NCBI GenBank assembly: GCA_029962745.1
Contig: CM057162.1
Span: 15,351,397 to 15,415,396 of the forward strand
DNA length: 64,000 nucleotides
Direction: 5' to 3'
Source: Echinometra lucunter
Lineage: Eukaryota > Echinodermata > Echinoidea > Camarodonta > Echinometridae
The notes beneath the pieces are model-generated. The model made no database searches. It was not told where the DNA came from and worked only from the letters and a program-made list of their open reading frames with translations. The position numbers were made by a program, and so were the translations under genes. Shown here piece after piece: positions 45,414 through 59,235 of this stretch (positions within the stretch are counted from its first letter, which is position 1; the number at the start of each line of letters is the position of its first letter).

Positions 45414-47410
45414 GTTTCCTGTCCAACCTGACTCCAGTGTGGTTCCAACCAAACACAGAGACTGAGTTAAGCCTATACAGCACTATGGCATTCATATCTA
45501 TAATGTAAGGCTTAATATGTCATTGTTTTTAACACCAGTTACTGCTTATTTCGGGTGTCACAGTCAAAACTATAGCTCCTTGGTGATCTAGAGATTGTAC
45601 TTTACCCCTTGACTTTGTCTTGGGGCACAGTATAGTTTGAAGATCACCTTAGGCTATAGTTTCAACCATGTCCCTCAAAGCTGTCAATATATAAGGAACA
45701 TGGGTGTCAAGCCCTTACATCTGGGCCCGTTTCATAAAAGTTGTTATCAGTAATAACTGCCACATTTCTATGACAAATTTACTCTCAGCCAATCAGGTGC
45801 AGGAATTTCAATAGCTTATAACAGTTATTGCAACTTGTTATTGAAAACAAGTTTTATGAAACGGGGCTCAGGTCTCATTGCTTTGTCATAGTGCACAGTC
45901 TTCATTCGTGATTATGTCATCAATGCTTCAGCGACTTGCAGCAAATTCTTCGGCATAAATATTTCATTTAAGTAGGAAATCTATGAAAACAGGAATTGTC
46001 TAGATTTTTGGAATAATGGCTTTTTTGCTGGGAGGACTGCATCCGTCAAAACATTGTCAGCAGTGATGAATATCAGAGCTATGCATACCGGAAGTACGTG
46101 CCAAAAACTGAGAGCACCATCAGTGTTAAGATTTGGAGAGCCATGTGGGATAGGAAAAATGGTAAAGTTTTGACAAAAAAATACTTCTTGTAGCTTGACA
46201 AATTGTTTTATTATGGTTCGAAAAAATTGTAAATGGGTTGGTATGATTTTGTTTCTTTCAGCTTGGCTGTGTTATGTATCTTCAATGTATCCCTGTTCCT
46301 ACAACTGAAGTCATTGGAAGAGGGGACAGCTTGGAAACAGATCTGGTCCAGTGCAGAGTTTGTCCAGAAACTTTGGTAAGTATAGCCAACACCATGTTCT
46401 TGTGATAAAGACTCAAGAGGAAAATCTGAAACTTTTCAAGAAAATCATTGCATATGTTATGGTTCTGCGTAATTTCCATAATTATTTTATCACCTGCTAA
46501 ACGTCCCTATTTGGGGGTTGAAGGAAAGAGCAGTTTTTAACAGTTACAACCATGTGTCCCTATTTTTGACTGTAAATCTTACAAGAAACCAACACCCTTA
46601 AATCAAGTAGTTTTTAAATCAAAGCTAAAACACATCATCAAAAATTTTAAAACAAAAACAAAAACAAAAAACGGACACCAATTGAGAAAGTTTTGGCTAT
46701 ATGAAATTTTATATTTGTCATTTTTTTACACAACTATAGCTATTGATGACATCATTTGTAGACAACTCTCAATATGTTTTGTACACACATAATTTAACGA
46801 TTTCGTTTTGCTTAAGATTTGCACATTTTCTTAAGCCAAACCCAAGAAATATCATGTAGGAGTGTTTTCTTCACAACATATTTGGGATAGGGACAGTGAA
46901 AACACATGGTCTTCAAGAAAAGAAAGAATATGTGAAATTCTGTATACAAAACATACTGAGAGTTGTCCACAGCTCATATCACTGATAGCTATGATAGTGT
47001 CAGAAACAGAAAATTTCATGTAGGCATTACCTTTTTATTCCATGTCAGATTTATTTCATATTTCCGCTTTGCTTCAAAATCTACTCGACCTGAGGGTTTT
47101 GGTTTCCTATAACCATTTGTTCCCTTTTCTTGACTTGCAGTGTTGGCAGGTCTGTATTTGACAAGATTGCTCTGTTTTTGTTGTTTGGCAATAGCTCTTT
47201 TCAAAATTTTCCAGGTGTAAATTAGACCACGTTCATTTGTTGTTGTTGTTGTTGTTGTTGTTCTTTCACAAGAGCATTTTGCTAGAAACTCTTTTTCTGT
47301 TCAAACAATTTCCAGAAAGATTTTTGGTAAATGGCAACACCTTCATGTGAATTTTTTAAGTGTCCCATTACCATTCATTATTGTTTTTCTTCCCCTTCCC
47401 TGTGTCCTCT

Positions 47411-47446
<36 letters not shown>

Positions 47447-49141
47447 GCAGGGAGATACCCAAATCAGAGAAAGACTGGACGGTATTATTACAACAGCAAC
47501 AGCAGATACATGCCAAAGAGATGCAGAAATGGAGGGATATTGTAGATCTTTGTATACAGCTTATAAAGCAGGTATGAGATGGGGTTGGAGAGGCTATACA
47601 CTCAAAAACATATATAAAAAAAGGTTGTTTAAAAATCTTTCGGTTGGTTTTAAAAAGTCCACATTGAAATATACATACAATTTTTTTTTAAACGAACAAT
47701 TGGTTGGTTCATATATCAGACAATCCAATGATTTTCTCAGAGTGTAGAGGCTCTCATATCTAAAATGGATTAGACATCCAGTGATATAAGTTAAGAGCCC
47801 ATTGATTGTATGAATAAGTTACATAAGCATATATCCCTCTAGTTAGCGAAGTCAATGGGTATGAAATGAGTTACCCCTACATACATGTAGATTTCTGCAT
47901 GCAACTCATTAAACTTAGTTTATTACACTATTTCTATTTGTTACAACTTGTAGAGGGGTTGTGGTCCAGTGGATAAGTCTCTGGACTGTTAACCACAAAG
48001 TCCGGGGTACGAATCCTTGCCACGGCACTAACGTCCCTTGGCAAGACATTAATCTACATTTGCAGCACTCGAACCCAGGTGTAGTAAGTGGGTACCTGGA
48101 ACGATTTATTCCTTGAATGCACAATACGCTGTGGCTGCTCAAGCTACACCCGGGGTATCCAAAGTCCTTTGAAAGTGCATGGAGACGTTATATCATAATG
48201 TGATATGCACTATGCAAGAACGGCATATTTTACTCTTATTGGTTTCTGTATACAGCTTATGAATGATAAACTATTTACAGGGGTAATAAGAATGGAACAG
48301 CATGAGTGTCAAGTGTGACAGACACAATGACATAAAATCATTCCATTCACGTAATTTTCTTTCACATTAAATATGTCTTCTTTAAACTAATATTTGATAA
48401 TGGACTTTGAACAAAATACAATTTTCATAATATTTCGTGTTCCCAAGATGAAGAGATCATTTTATACCACCGCCAAACAAAGTTTGAAGGAATCAGCGTA
48501 CAGTCGGTTGGTCGGTCTGTGCAAATCTTGCGGATCAAACTACTTCCTCAGTCTTTGAGCAATACTCATGAAATTTGGCATGCACATTGGTCTTGGGATG
48601 AAGATGTGCAACACATATTTTTTTAAAATGTGTTGGAAACTGTGTTGCCATGGTAACATATGACAATAAATCGGATATATGGTGGATCGAACTACTTCCT
48701 CATTTTTCTGGCAATGTTTATGAAATTAGGCACACACATTGGTCTTGTGGTGAAGATGTAAAAGACATTTTTTTAATGTGCTGGAAACTGTTGCCATGGT
48801 AACATATGGCAATAAATTGGAAAAAATTGTGCATCGAACTACTTCCTCATTTTTCAAGCAATGCTCAGGAAATTTTAGCACACACATTGGGTTGGGGGTA
48901 GCGATCACCTTCAGTTATATTTATGTTCTTTTCAATTGTAGCTTCTGTAAATAATGCTTGTCTTTGCCTTGGCATTGATTGGTGTTGACATTGTTGTGTA
49001 TATTCTTTTCAGATGGAAACTACCTTAGGTGAATTACACAGTGGAATCTCTACAACTGATGCCATTCCAAACATCAAGGAATTCCTTCAACCAACAACAT
49101 CAGATAGTACATCTGAACAACCAATACCAGATGGAGGATAG
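45414..49141 (+). pseudogene. GRAMD1: Duplicated last four GRAMD1 exons, frame intact
   Basis: Exons 45414-45504, 46262-46375, 47451-47571 and 49013-49141 have the same lengths, splice sites and stop as the original. Visible changes: Lys to Glu and His to Tyr in the first, two Gly to Trp in the second, plus about five synonymous ones. The membrane segment and coiled coil are preserved. No VASt or GRAM exon is found between 27.7 and 45.4 kb, so alone it cannot make a sterol-transfer protein. It could be a recent dead fragment, an alternative 3' end of the upstream gene, or part of a duplicate whose 5' exons were lost or misassembled. Confidence 0.7.
47933..48229 (+). mobile_element. tRNA-derived SINE (~300 bp), only in copy 2
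   Basis: GAGGGGTTGTGGTCCAGTGG at 47953 carries an A-box-like motif, and GGTACGAATCC (48005-48015) matches the B box. CTGTTAACC between them resembles a tRNA-Asn anticodon loop. A unique tail follows. Imperfect flanking repeats TTACACTATT (47923) and TTACTCTTATT (48230) match one copy in copy 1 (near 7227). Confidence 0.75.
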
Positions 49142-52100
49142 TAGTACTTATTTCATTATCCTGAATATCCTGGATCTATTTTCTTCAGTGATATTACACA
49201 GCAAAACTGAACATCCACCAACATAAGGAGGATAGTAATACTATATCCATCTGTTCATCATCCTTAACATTCTGCAGTGGATGGATGATAGTGATACTAT
49301 TTCTTTATCATCCAAATATTCAGAAATTATGTGTATTTTCCTTTTTGAATATTAGGCAATAAGACGGAAAATCCCACAAAAGATGTGGGATAGTAATGTT
49401 ATTCCTCTCATAGAAAACATTTCAGCAGCAGTGGGAGGCCATTAATATTATTCTGAGTGGAAATATTAAGCAGCAGTAGAGGGATAGTAATACTAATCTT
49501 CTTCTTATTGGAACTATTCAGCAGCAGTGGGAGGATAGAAATACTATTCTTCTCATTGTAAACATTCGGCAGTGGAAGGATAGTAATACTATTCTTCTTA
49601 TTGAAAACATTTAGCAGCAGTGGAATTCTTGTCGTAAACATTCAGTAGCAGTGGGAGGATAGTAGTACGATCTTTCTTCTTAATTGAAATATTCAGCAGC
49701 AGTCGGAGGATCTTAATCTCAAGTATGATTTGATGTCAGTTATTTCCACAGGCCCTAGCCCCAGTTATCTCAGACCTAGTGTGCAATGGGTTAAACATTT
49801 ATGGGCAGAGATAATGCTTTTTCCATCATGCTCATTGGAAGAGAGAGGATAGAGTTTCATCATCCATAACATTCACCAGCATTATCCTCAACCTGTTGAG
49901 CACAATTTAATTTTTTAATCCTCATTCAAAAAATCTTGCTGCAGGATTGGTCAAAAGTTAATCACGTGATTTTACCTGTCAATCACCCCAAGAAAAAAAG
50001 TTTGTTGCACTCGATCTGATAGTTACTATTGATTGAGTACAACGATCGTTACTAATGATTGTACTAGCTGTCACCATCGAGTGCAATGAACTTTCAGGAT
50101 GATTGAGCATTGGGTCAGAGTCCTTGTTTTGTTTCTTTTGCGACATCTCGATGAGTTTGTACAGTATACATGTATTCAGTTGTTGGGCTGAGGCAAAGAA
50201 GTCTTGCGTGCACTACACCATTACAAGATACGTGCTGTAAACAGACATTGTATGTAGTCCAAACTTCTTTTTCCTGGTTTTAAACCTTGATTTGTAAACC
50301 AGATTTCTTAATATTATTTCTAGTGAAATTCCGGTGAAATGGTTTCAGATGTGGAATATAAAACAAATATACAGGACCTAGTTCAGAAATCTAGTTTGGT
50401 CTATTGGATCGGTCTCAGCGACTAGAGTCAATCGTCTATTTCCCCGAGGGGCGAGAATCGACCGGCCCCATAGATCGAAGACTCGAGCCCGAGTTATTTC
50501 AGGCTCAGTGTTCAACGGGTTAAACATTGAGGAGCTTGTGCACTTTACATCATTACACAGCTAACATAACATCTAGCAGGAAGTAGACAATAGTAAGAAC
50601 TACACGTAATGCTATCTGAAAAGATGATACATGTACATATAAATCTGAACCATTGTAGATACTATGTGATCTTCAGAATTTTAGTTTTGTTGTCGAGATT
50701 CCTGTACTTTTGTCGGAAAAAAGCACTTTGTACAAAATCGGTTTGTCACGGATAACATTTGACAAATTTTGAAGATTTGAAAGCCTGTCTGATATAAGTA
50801 ATGAAATTTGTTGAACTATTTTATGTGTCATTTTGAAAGGCGATCACAGAAGGAATTGAAATTCAGTGAAATTGGTTGCCCTGGTTGTCTACTCTATACT
50901 AGAAGACATAAAATAATCAGTGTCATGGATGGACAAAAATGACTTAACCGATCAGGCTCAGTTGTGTTTATCTTGATAATTACTAAGTTTTCTGCATTTG
51001 TCATTCATTTCGTCTGTAAATGGTCAACTTTTTACTTAGAGGGATGTCATTTTCTATGAGGCTTTTGATGATATCTCTTCATTTCCTGTTGTCGCATTTA
51101 CTCTCCTGTGGGAAGGTATTAGTTTTATGCATAATTATGAAATTTATAGAGAAAAGAGGGTTTTATTGGAAAATGTACAGTATCATGCAGTGTATAATGT
51201 ACATACCTGCTTATTTTTGTATTTTCTGGATTTCCAGTCCACATTTATGTACATGTACCAAAGTAGCCTCTTCATCTATTTATAACTACACTTTTTATGT
51301 CTTTTGATGAAATGGCTTATTGCAGGGATGGAGTTCTGACAGTTGAAGATGAAGTCTGAAAAACCAGAGTATCCATTTATCAGATATATTATATTCTATA
51401 GATTCGTGGAAAATATGTTGTTATGTAGCAAACATGAACGTTGAATGTGCAATATTCATCATATATGGCAGATCTGTCATTTGCAAGGTAAAATTTTTTT
51501 TTTTGTGTAAAATGGATGATGTTTTAGTTGTCTCTATTGTGAAATTATATTTTTGTTGTCCTGAAATACTTGCAGAGTTGTACCACTTAAGGGGAGGAGC
51601 TTAAACTTTAACAATCTTTTTTTTTTAATTTTCAAGATAAAATATTTAGAATTATGGACTTGGTGCTGAGTACTTACATTTATCTTTGAACTGTGGAAAA
51701 TATACAATCAAAATTTTGTATGAGTTGCAGGCACTTCACAAAGGAATTTCATGATTTTATTCATACACAAACTGAAAGAGAGTATGTTCATGAGATTTCT
51801 CTGTCTGAAGCTGTGTATTAATTCCATTGAATTTCTCCATTCACCATTTTTCAGACATTATATTCGGGGACTAATCTTGTAAAAATGCAAATGCTATTAC
51901 AGTGTACTGTTATGACAATGATGGGGTAGTGGAGTGTAAACAGGCGTATATACATAGCGGTATGTATGTGATTGCATGAGGGAGCCCCAGGAACATGATC
52001 TTTAAAAATTAATATTCTGTGACATTCACACATGATGTACAAATGAAAGCCAGAAAATCCCTATAAAAATAAGAAATATTTTTTCAGTTGGCATATCTTG

Positions 52101-53600
52101 TTGCATAAAAGCTTGTTTAGGTATGACGTTACAACCCCCCCCCCCCCGAGTTTTTTTTTTTTCTGTTGTAAGTAAATGAGATATGAGGCCAATCCAGAAA
52201 AATTGCATTCATGAAAGTTAGTTCAGAAGATTATGTCACAAGTATTTCTGCACATTTTTGGCAAAACTCGCTTTTCTTTGACTTTGTTAACCCATTGCAG
52301 TACAGAGCTTTCTTCAGGTCTAAATTAATCATCTTCAATCCTCAAATTGGCAATAATTTTTTACATAGCTTGAACAAAATAAATATGGATATAACATAAA
52401 CCAAAATGAAATATAATTGTAAAATTTAATCAGAAATTGCCAATTTGAACATGGAAATGCTGATTATGTATTATTCACTGCATTGCCATTTCAAAGAGTT
52501 TAATGATAAGTAGCAGTTAAACTGCTCTAATTGGAGACCATTGCTCTCGACTCATTACATACATAAGGTATAGGAAAGTTGCAGTAGGGTTTTAAAGGTT
52601 AGGGCCATGTTTAAGGTTAGGGTTAGGGGCATGTTCAGCATTTGATCCAGGGTTAGAGTTTACTAATTCGGTTAGGGTACAAAGTCAACGCTGAGCATAT
52701 TTCGCCAGAGCGTGTATTCTATAACCTAACAGAAAAGCTTTCCAGAAGTAGACCATAAAATGTGTTCTTCCGTGAAATATTGAAAAGCATGGGCATGGTT
52801 TCATCCGTTTTTGCTATATGATCCCAGTACATAGAGAATAGTTGAAGCAAATTTGAATTCTGTGTGTCTAATAAAAATGAATTGAATAGGATTTGAAGGT
52901 ATTAAAATTACACATTTGCTCTCTCCCCTCCCATTAAGATGTATTTATTTTGTTAAACTGCAATGTCGGGAAAATAAAGTTATGTTGGAGACAATATCAA
53001 TAATGCCTTGTTATTTGTGTCTTTTTTATTGTACACATCTGGTTTGTCCAGAAAGGGGGGGGGGAGGGAGGGAGGGAGGGAGGGAGAAACAGAGAGGGAG
53101 AGTGCATTAGAGAAAGAGGTAAGGAGGGGAGAATTAGAGAAAGAGGGAAAAGAAGTGGGGAGGGGGAGGGGTAGCTACTGTGAGATGAGATGAGAGGATG
53201 GAGAGTTGGGATGAGAAGTTGAGTAAAATGATAATGATAATATTGTACTTTTTAATGCATTTTGAATATGCATGTTTTTCCAAATGTTTGTCTTTGACTT
53301 ATTTATTTTCTTCCTCTTTTCTCACCTTCCTCTCAGCTGTTTGTCTCTCTCTCTCTCTCTATTTATATGAATCTAGCTCTCTCATTCCCACACCCACACC
53401 CCCACCCATGCACCCTCTCTCTTTTCTCCCTCCTCACCCACCCCGCTCTCTCAGATCTCTCTCAGCATTTCACCCTTCCTGACCCCCCCCCCCCCCCCTT
53501 CTCAATCTCTCTCCTTCTCTCTTTCGGGTCATTTTGTCCACCCCGCCCTCTTCTATCTATAAGATACCCTAGGCCTTCATGGTTTTGTAGACGACAAATT
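49142..53600 (+). other. Copy-2 DNA downstream of the duplicated exons, no gene seen
   Basis: Parallels 8139-14175. Includes the direct-repeat element (about 49745-50525), the TTAGGG-like patch (52595-52680), the short indel where the ~510-bp segment is missing (near 52530) and the low-complexity tract (53055-53520). Confidence 0.7.
49489..49705 (+). repeat. Contracted 51-bp array in copy 2
   Basis: About five diverged units of the CAGCAGCAGTGGGAGGATAG repeat, versus about 24 in copy 1. Confidence 0.9.
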
Positions 53601-55161
53601 AAGGATAAGTCCAGAAACAATTTATTCAAAATAATATAATCGCGTTCGTTTTAATATCATGGTAATACATGTAAATGATTTTATCATACCATTGACAAAA
53701 GATTAGATGATGAAAATGAAAAGAATTGAAATTGAAATTCGCAATCATTAAACCGCATTTTGAACACGAAGAGCTAAATCATGTTCTGGCACTAAAACTT
53801 TCCATCTGTAAAGTCTGTGCAGGACGACCGAGAGAGGGCACCATGGCACTATCAAGCACAGGCTCTGATCAAGCATTACCAGCACGGACGGACGGACGGA
53901 GCGGTTACCAATAACCGGTAATACCGAGTTCAGTGCGTGTTACCGATTTATGTCAGTGGTACTTGAGGTGCACCTCTGATTTTTTTTTTTTTTTTTTTTT
54001 TTTTTACTATGTTTCCGAAAGCTATAAGAGATTGAAGTTTTGCTTGGTTTGTTCAGCAAACTATGTTTTCTGAAGTTTATTCTCGCATTATCGCAATGCA
54101 TGTGTGATCATTCAATGGTCACTAAATCTCGATTTTCATGATAATTCGCCATTTTTGCGATTTGGGGGGTTACAAGAATTAAATGGCGGCAAGGAATCAT
54201 CCCATAATTCTGAATAAATGTCGTGCCGCACAGATTTTAAGATACAGGTATCTAAGAAAGGTGAATGGTATGATTCACTAGCCTTTGTTATGCTTACACA
54301 TTGTTATACCTAACCTACAAACATGAAAAATGAAGTGACATCAGAAGTCATAATCAGAGGAGTCGATCCATTTTTCGGATTGGTGGGGGGGGGGGGGGGG
54401 CACATATATACATACATACATACACATCAGATGAATCCACTCAAATATCATTAGATAGTTTTTTACATTAGTAAATTAACATGATTAATGAAGTTGTCCA
54501 GAAATAGTAAACAGTCAAGTATTCAATTAATATTTCATGAAGGGACATTCCCTTTGTAACAGTGGAATGATATTTCCTACGCAAAATACAACAACTTTTC
54601 TCTCCAAATATCATACAGCAATAGCATTATTTCTTGTCAATATGAAATGACTCCAATATTCATTGAATTAATTATGTTCAGATACCCGGAGAATATTTAC
54701 AAAGATGAAATATGTTGCATATTTGGAAACTGTGAACATGGTGAATCTATCATAGTGCCAGTCTACAATACTATACGACAAATTTAAGGATAAGCCCAGA
54801 AACAATTTATTCAAAATAATATAATCGCGTTCGTTTTAATATCATGGTAATACATGTAAATGATTTTATCATACCATTGACAAAAGATTAGATGATGAAA
54901 ATGAAAAGAATTGAAATTGAAATTCGCAATCATTAAACCGCATTTTGAACACGAAGAGCTAAATCATGTTCTGGCACTAAAACTTTCCATCTGTAAAGTC
55001 TGTGCAGGACGACCGAGAGAGGGCACCATGGCACTATCAAGCACAGGCTCTGATCAAGCATTACCAGCACGGACGGACGGACGGAGCGGTTACCAATAAC
55101 CGGTAATACCGAGTTCAGTGCGTGTTACCGATTTATGTCAGTGGTACTTGAGGTGCACCTC

Positions 55162-55195
<34 letters not shown>

Positions 55196-58100
55196 ATGTT
55201 TCCGAAAGCTATAAGAGATTGAAGTTTTGCTTGGTTTGTTCAGCAAACTATGTTTTCTGAAGTTTATTCTCGCATTATCGCAATGCATGTGTGATCATTC
55301 AATGGTCACTAAATCTCGATTTTCATGATAATTCGCCATTTTTGCGATTTGGGGGGTTACAAGAATTAAATGGCGGCAAGGAATCATCCCATAATTCTGA
55401 ATAAATGTCGTGCCGCACAGATTTTAAGATACAGGTATCTAAGAAAGGTGAATGGTATGATTCACTAGCCTTTGTTATGCTTACACATTGTTATACCTAA
55501 CCTACAAACATGAAAAATGAAGTGACATCAGAAGTCATAATCAGAGGAGTCGATCCATTTTTCGGATTGGTGGGGGGGGGGGGGGGGCACATATATACAT
55601 ACATACATACACATCAGATGAATCCACTCAAATATCATTAGATAGTTTTTTACATTAGTAAATTAACATGATTAATGAAGTTGTCCAGAAATAGTAAACA
55701 GTCAAGTATTCAATTAATATTTCATGAAGGGACATTCCCTTTGTAACACTGGAATGATATTTCCAACGCAAAATACAACAACTTTTCTCTCAAAATATCA
55801 TACAGCAATAGCATTATTTTTTGTCAATATGAAATGACTCTAATATTCATTGAATTAATTATGTTCAGATACCCGGAGAATATTTACAAAGATGAAATAT
55901 GTTGCATATTTGGAAACTGTGAACATGGTGAATCTATCATAGTGCCAGTCTACAATACTATACGACAAATTTAAGGATAAGCCCAGAAACAATTTATTCA
56001 AAATAATATAATCGCGTTCGTTTTAATATCATGGTAATACATGTAAATGATTTTATCATACCATTGACAAAAGATTAGATGATGAAAATGAAAAGAATTG
56101 AAATTGAAATTCGCAATCATTACACCGCATTTTGAACATGAAGAGCTAAATCATGTTCTGGCACTAAAACTTTCCATCTGTGAAGTCTGTGCAGGACGAC
56201 CGAGAGAGGGCACCATGGCACTATCAAGCACAGGCTCTGATCAAGCATTACCAGCACGGACGGACGGACGGACGGAGCGGTTACCAATAACCGGTAATAC
56301 CGAGTTCAGTGCGTGTTACCAATTTATGTCAGCGGTACTTGAGGTGCACCTCTGATTTTTTTTTTATTTTTTATTTTTACTATGTTTCGGAAAGCCATAA
56401 GAGATTGAAGTTTTGCTTGGTTTGTTCAGCAAACTGTTTTCTGAAGTCTATTCTCGCACGTATCGCAATGCATGTGTGATCATTCAATGGTCACTAAATC
56501 TCGATTTTCATGATAATTCGGCATTTTTGCCATTTCGGGTGTTACAAGAATTAAATGGCGGCAAGGAATCATCCCATAATTCTGAATAAATGTCGTGCCG
56601 CACAGATTTTAAGATGCAGGTATCTAAGAAAGGTTAATTGTGTGATTCACTAGCCTTTGTTATGCCTAGACATTGTTATACCAACCTACAAACATAAAAA
56701 ATGAAGTGACATCAGAAGTCATAATCAGAGGAGTCGATCCATTTTTCGGATTGGTGGGGGGGGGGGGGGGCACATATATACATACATACATACACATCAG
56801 ATGAATCCACTCAAATATCATTAGATAGTTTTTTACATTAGTAAATTAACATGATTAATGAAGTTGTCCAGAAATAGTAAACAGTCAAGTATTCAATTAA
56901 TATTTCATGAAGGGACATTCCCTTTGTAACAGTGGAATGATATTTCCTACGCAAAATACAATAACTTTTCTCTCCAAATATCATACAGCAATAGCATTAT
57001 TTCTTGTCAATATGAAATGACTCCAATATTCATTGAATTAATTATGTTCAGATACCCGGAGAATATTTACAAAGATGAAATATGTTGCATATTTGGAAAC
57101 TGTGAACATGGTGAATCTATCATAGTGCCAGTCTACAATACTATACGACAAATTAAGGATAAGTCCAGAAACATTTTATTCAAAATAATATAATCGCGTT
57201 CGTTTTAATATCATGGTAATACATACTAAATGATTTTATCATACCATTGACAAAAGATTAGATGATGAAAATGAAAGAATTGAAATTGAAATTCGCAATC
57301 ATTAAACCGCATTTTGAACATGAAGAGCTAAATCATGTTCTGGCACTAAAACTTTCCATCTGTAAAGTTTGTGCAGGACGACCGAGAGAGGGCACCATGG
57401 CACTATCAAGCACAGGCTCTGATCAAGCATTACCAGCACGGACGGACGGACGGAGTGGTTACCAATAACCGGTAATACCGAGTTCAGTGCGTGTTACCGA
57501 TTTATGTCAGCGGTACTTGAGGTGCACCTCTGATATTTTTTAATTATTTTTTTTTTTTACTATGTTTCGGAAAGCCATAAGAGATTGAAGTTTTGCTTGG
57601 TTTGTTCAGCAAACTGTTTTCTGAAGTCTATTCTCGCACGTATCGCAATGCATGTGTGATCATTCAATAGTCACTAAATCTCGATTTTCATGATAATTCG
57701 GCATTTTTGCGATTTTGGGGGTTACAAGAATTAAATGGCGGCAAGGAATCATCACATAATTCAGGAATAAATGTCGTGCCGCACAGATTTTAAGATGCAG
57801 GTATCTAAGAAAGGTTAATTGTGTGATTCACTAGCCTCTGTTATGCCTAGACATTGTTATACCTAATCTACAAACATGAAAAATGAAGTGACATCAGAAG
57901 TCATAATCAGAGGAGTCGATCCATTTTTCGGATTGGTGGGGGGGGGGGGGGGGACATATATACATACATACATACATACACATCAGATGAATCCACTCAA
58001 ATATCATTAGAAAGTTTTTTACATTAGTAAATTAACATGATTAATGAAGTTGTCCAGAAATAGTAAACAGTCAAGTATTCAATTAATATTTCATGAAGGG

Positions 58101-58735
58101 ACATTCCCTTTGTAACAGTGGAATGATATTTCCTACGCAAAATACAACAACTTTTCTCTCCAAATATCATACAGCAATAGCATTATTTTTTGTCAATATG
58201 AAATGACTCTAATATTTATTGAATTATGTTCAGATACCCGGAGAATATTTACAAAGATGAAATATGTTGCATATTATTTGGAAACTGTGAACATGGTGAA
58301 TCTATCATAGTGCCAGTCTACAATACTATACGACAAATTTTAGGAGAAGTCCAGAAACAATTTATTCAAAATAATATAATCGCGTTCGTTTTAATATCAT
58401 GGTAATAAATGTAAATGATTTTATCATACCATTGACAAAAGATTAGATGATGAAAATGAAAAGAATTGAAATTGAAATTCGCAATCATTACACCGCATTT
58501 TGAACATGAAGAGCTAAATCATGTTCTGGCACTACAACTTTCCATCTGTAAAGTCTGTGCAGGACGACCGAGAGAGGGCACCATGGCACTATCAAGCACA
58601 GGCTCTGATCAAGCATTACCAGCACGGACGGACGGACGGACGGAGCGGTTACCAATAACCGGTAATACCGAGTTCAGTGCGGTGTTACCAATTTATGTCA
58701 GCGGTACTTGAGGTGCACCTCTGATTTTTTTTTTT
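53601..58735 (+). repeat. Tandem array, ~1,185-bp unit, five copies
   Basis: Units start at AAGGATAAG..CCAGAAAC near 53601, 54786, 55973, 57155 and 58342 (periods 1185, 1187, 1182, 1187). Each contains GACGACCGAGAGAGGGCACC, (GGAC)n, a poly-T run, ATTAAATGGCGGCAAGG, a poly-G run, (CATA)n and the end of the 15.5-kb ORF (CATCAGATGAATCCACTCA). The first two units are almost identical. The recurring 62-85-codon ORFs are not conserved against copy 1 and are probably not genes. The fifth unit runs into the gap. Confidence 0.95.
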
Positions 58736-59235
58736 NNNNNNNNNNNNNNNNNNNNNNNNNNNNNNNNNNNNNNNNNNNNNNNNNNNNNNNNNNNNNNNNN
58801 NNNNNNNNNNNNNNNNNNNNNNNNNNNNNNNNNNNNNNNNNNNNNNNNNNNNNNNNNNNNNNNNNNNNNNNNNNNNNNNNNNNNNNNNNNNNNNNNNNNN
58901 NNNNNNNNNNNNNNNNNNNNNNNNNNNNNNNNNNNNNNNNNNNNNNNNNNNNNNNNNNNNNNNNNNNNNNNNNNNNNNNNNNNNNNNNNNNNNNNNNNNN
59001 NNNNNNNNNNNNNNNNNNNNNNNNNNNNNNNNNNNNNNNNNNNNNNNNNNNNNNNNNNNNNNNNNNNNNNNNNNNNNNNNNNNNNNNNNNNNNNNNNNNN
59101 NNNNNNNNNNNNNNNNNNNNNNNNNNNNNNNNNNNNNNNNNNNNNNNNNNNNNNNNNNNNNNNNNNNNNNNNNNNNNNNNNNNNNNNNNNNNNNNNNNNN
59201 NNNNNNNNNNNNNNNNNNNNNNNNNNNNNNNNNNN
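58736..59235. other. Assembly gap of 500 N
   Basis: Placeholder gap in the tandem array. Orientation switches across it, so the palindrome centre is unresolved. Confidence 1.

Larger units (their letters stand above)
44009..54785 (+). repeat. Segmental duplication, copy 2
   Basis: Direct-orientation duplicate of 3979-15865 in the same order. It gained the dimer at 44328 and the SINE at 47933. It lacks the MITE at 6840, most of the 51-bp array, the ~510-bp segment and most of the 15.0-15.5 kb sequence. Exons differ by only a few substitutions. Confidence 0.9.

Noticed and set aside
47953..48030. Functional tRNA-Asn gene
   Set aside because: A- and B-box-like motifs are present, but the acceptor stem and cloverleaf do not pair and a long tail follows; better explained as a SINE head.
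53726..58711. Recurring 62-85-codon ORF in the tandem units
   Set aside because: Against copy 1 (14294-14599) the peptide changes freely and has no codon-level constraint; poly-T follows directly. Treated as non-coding.
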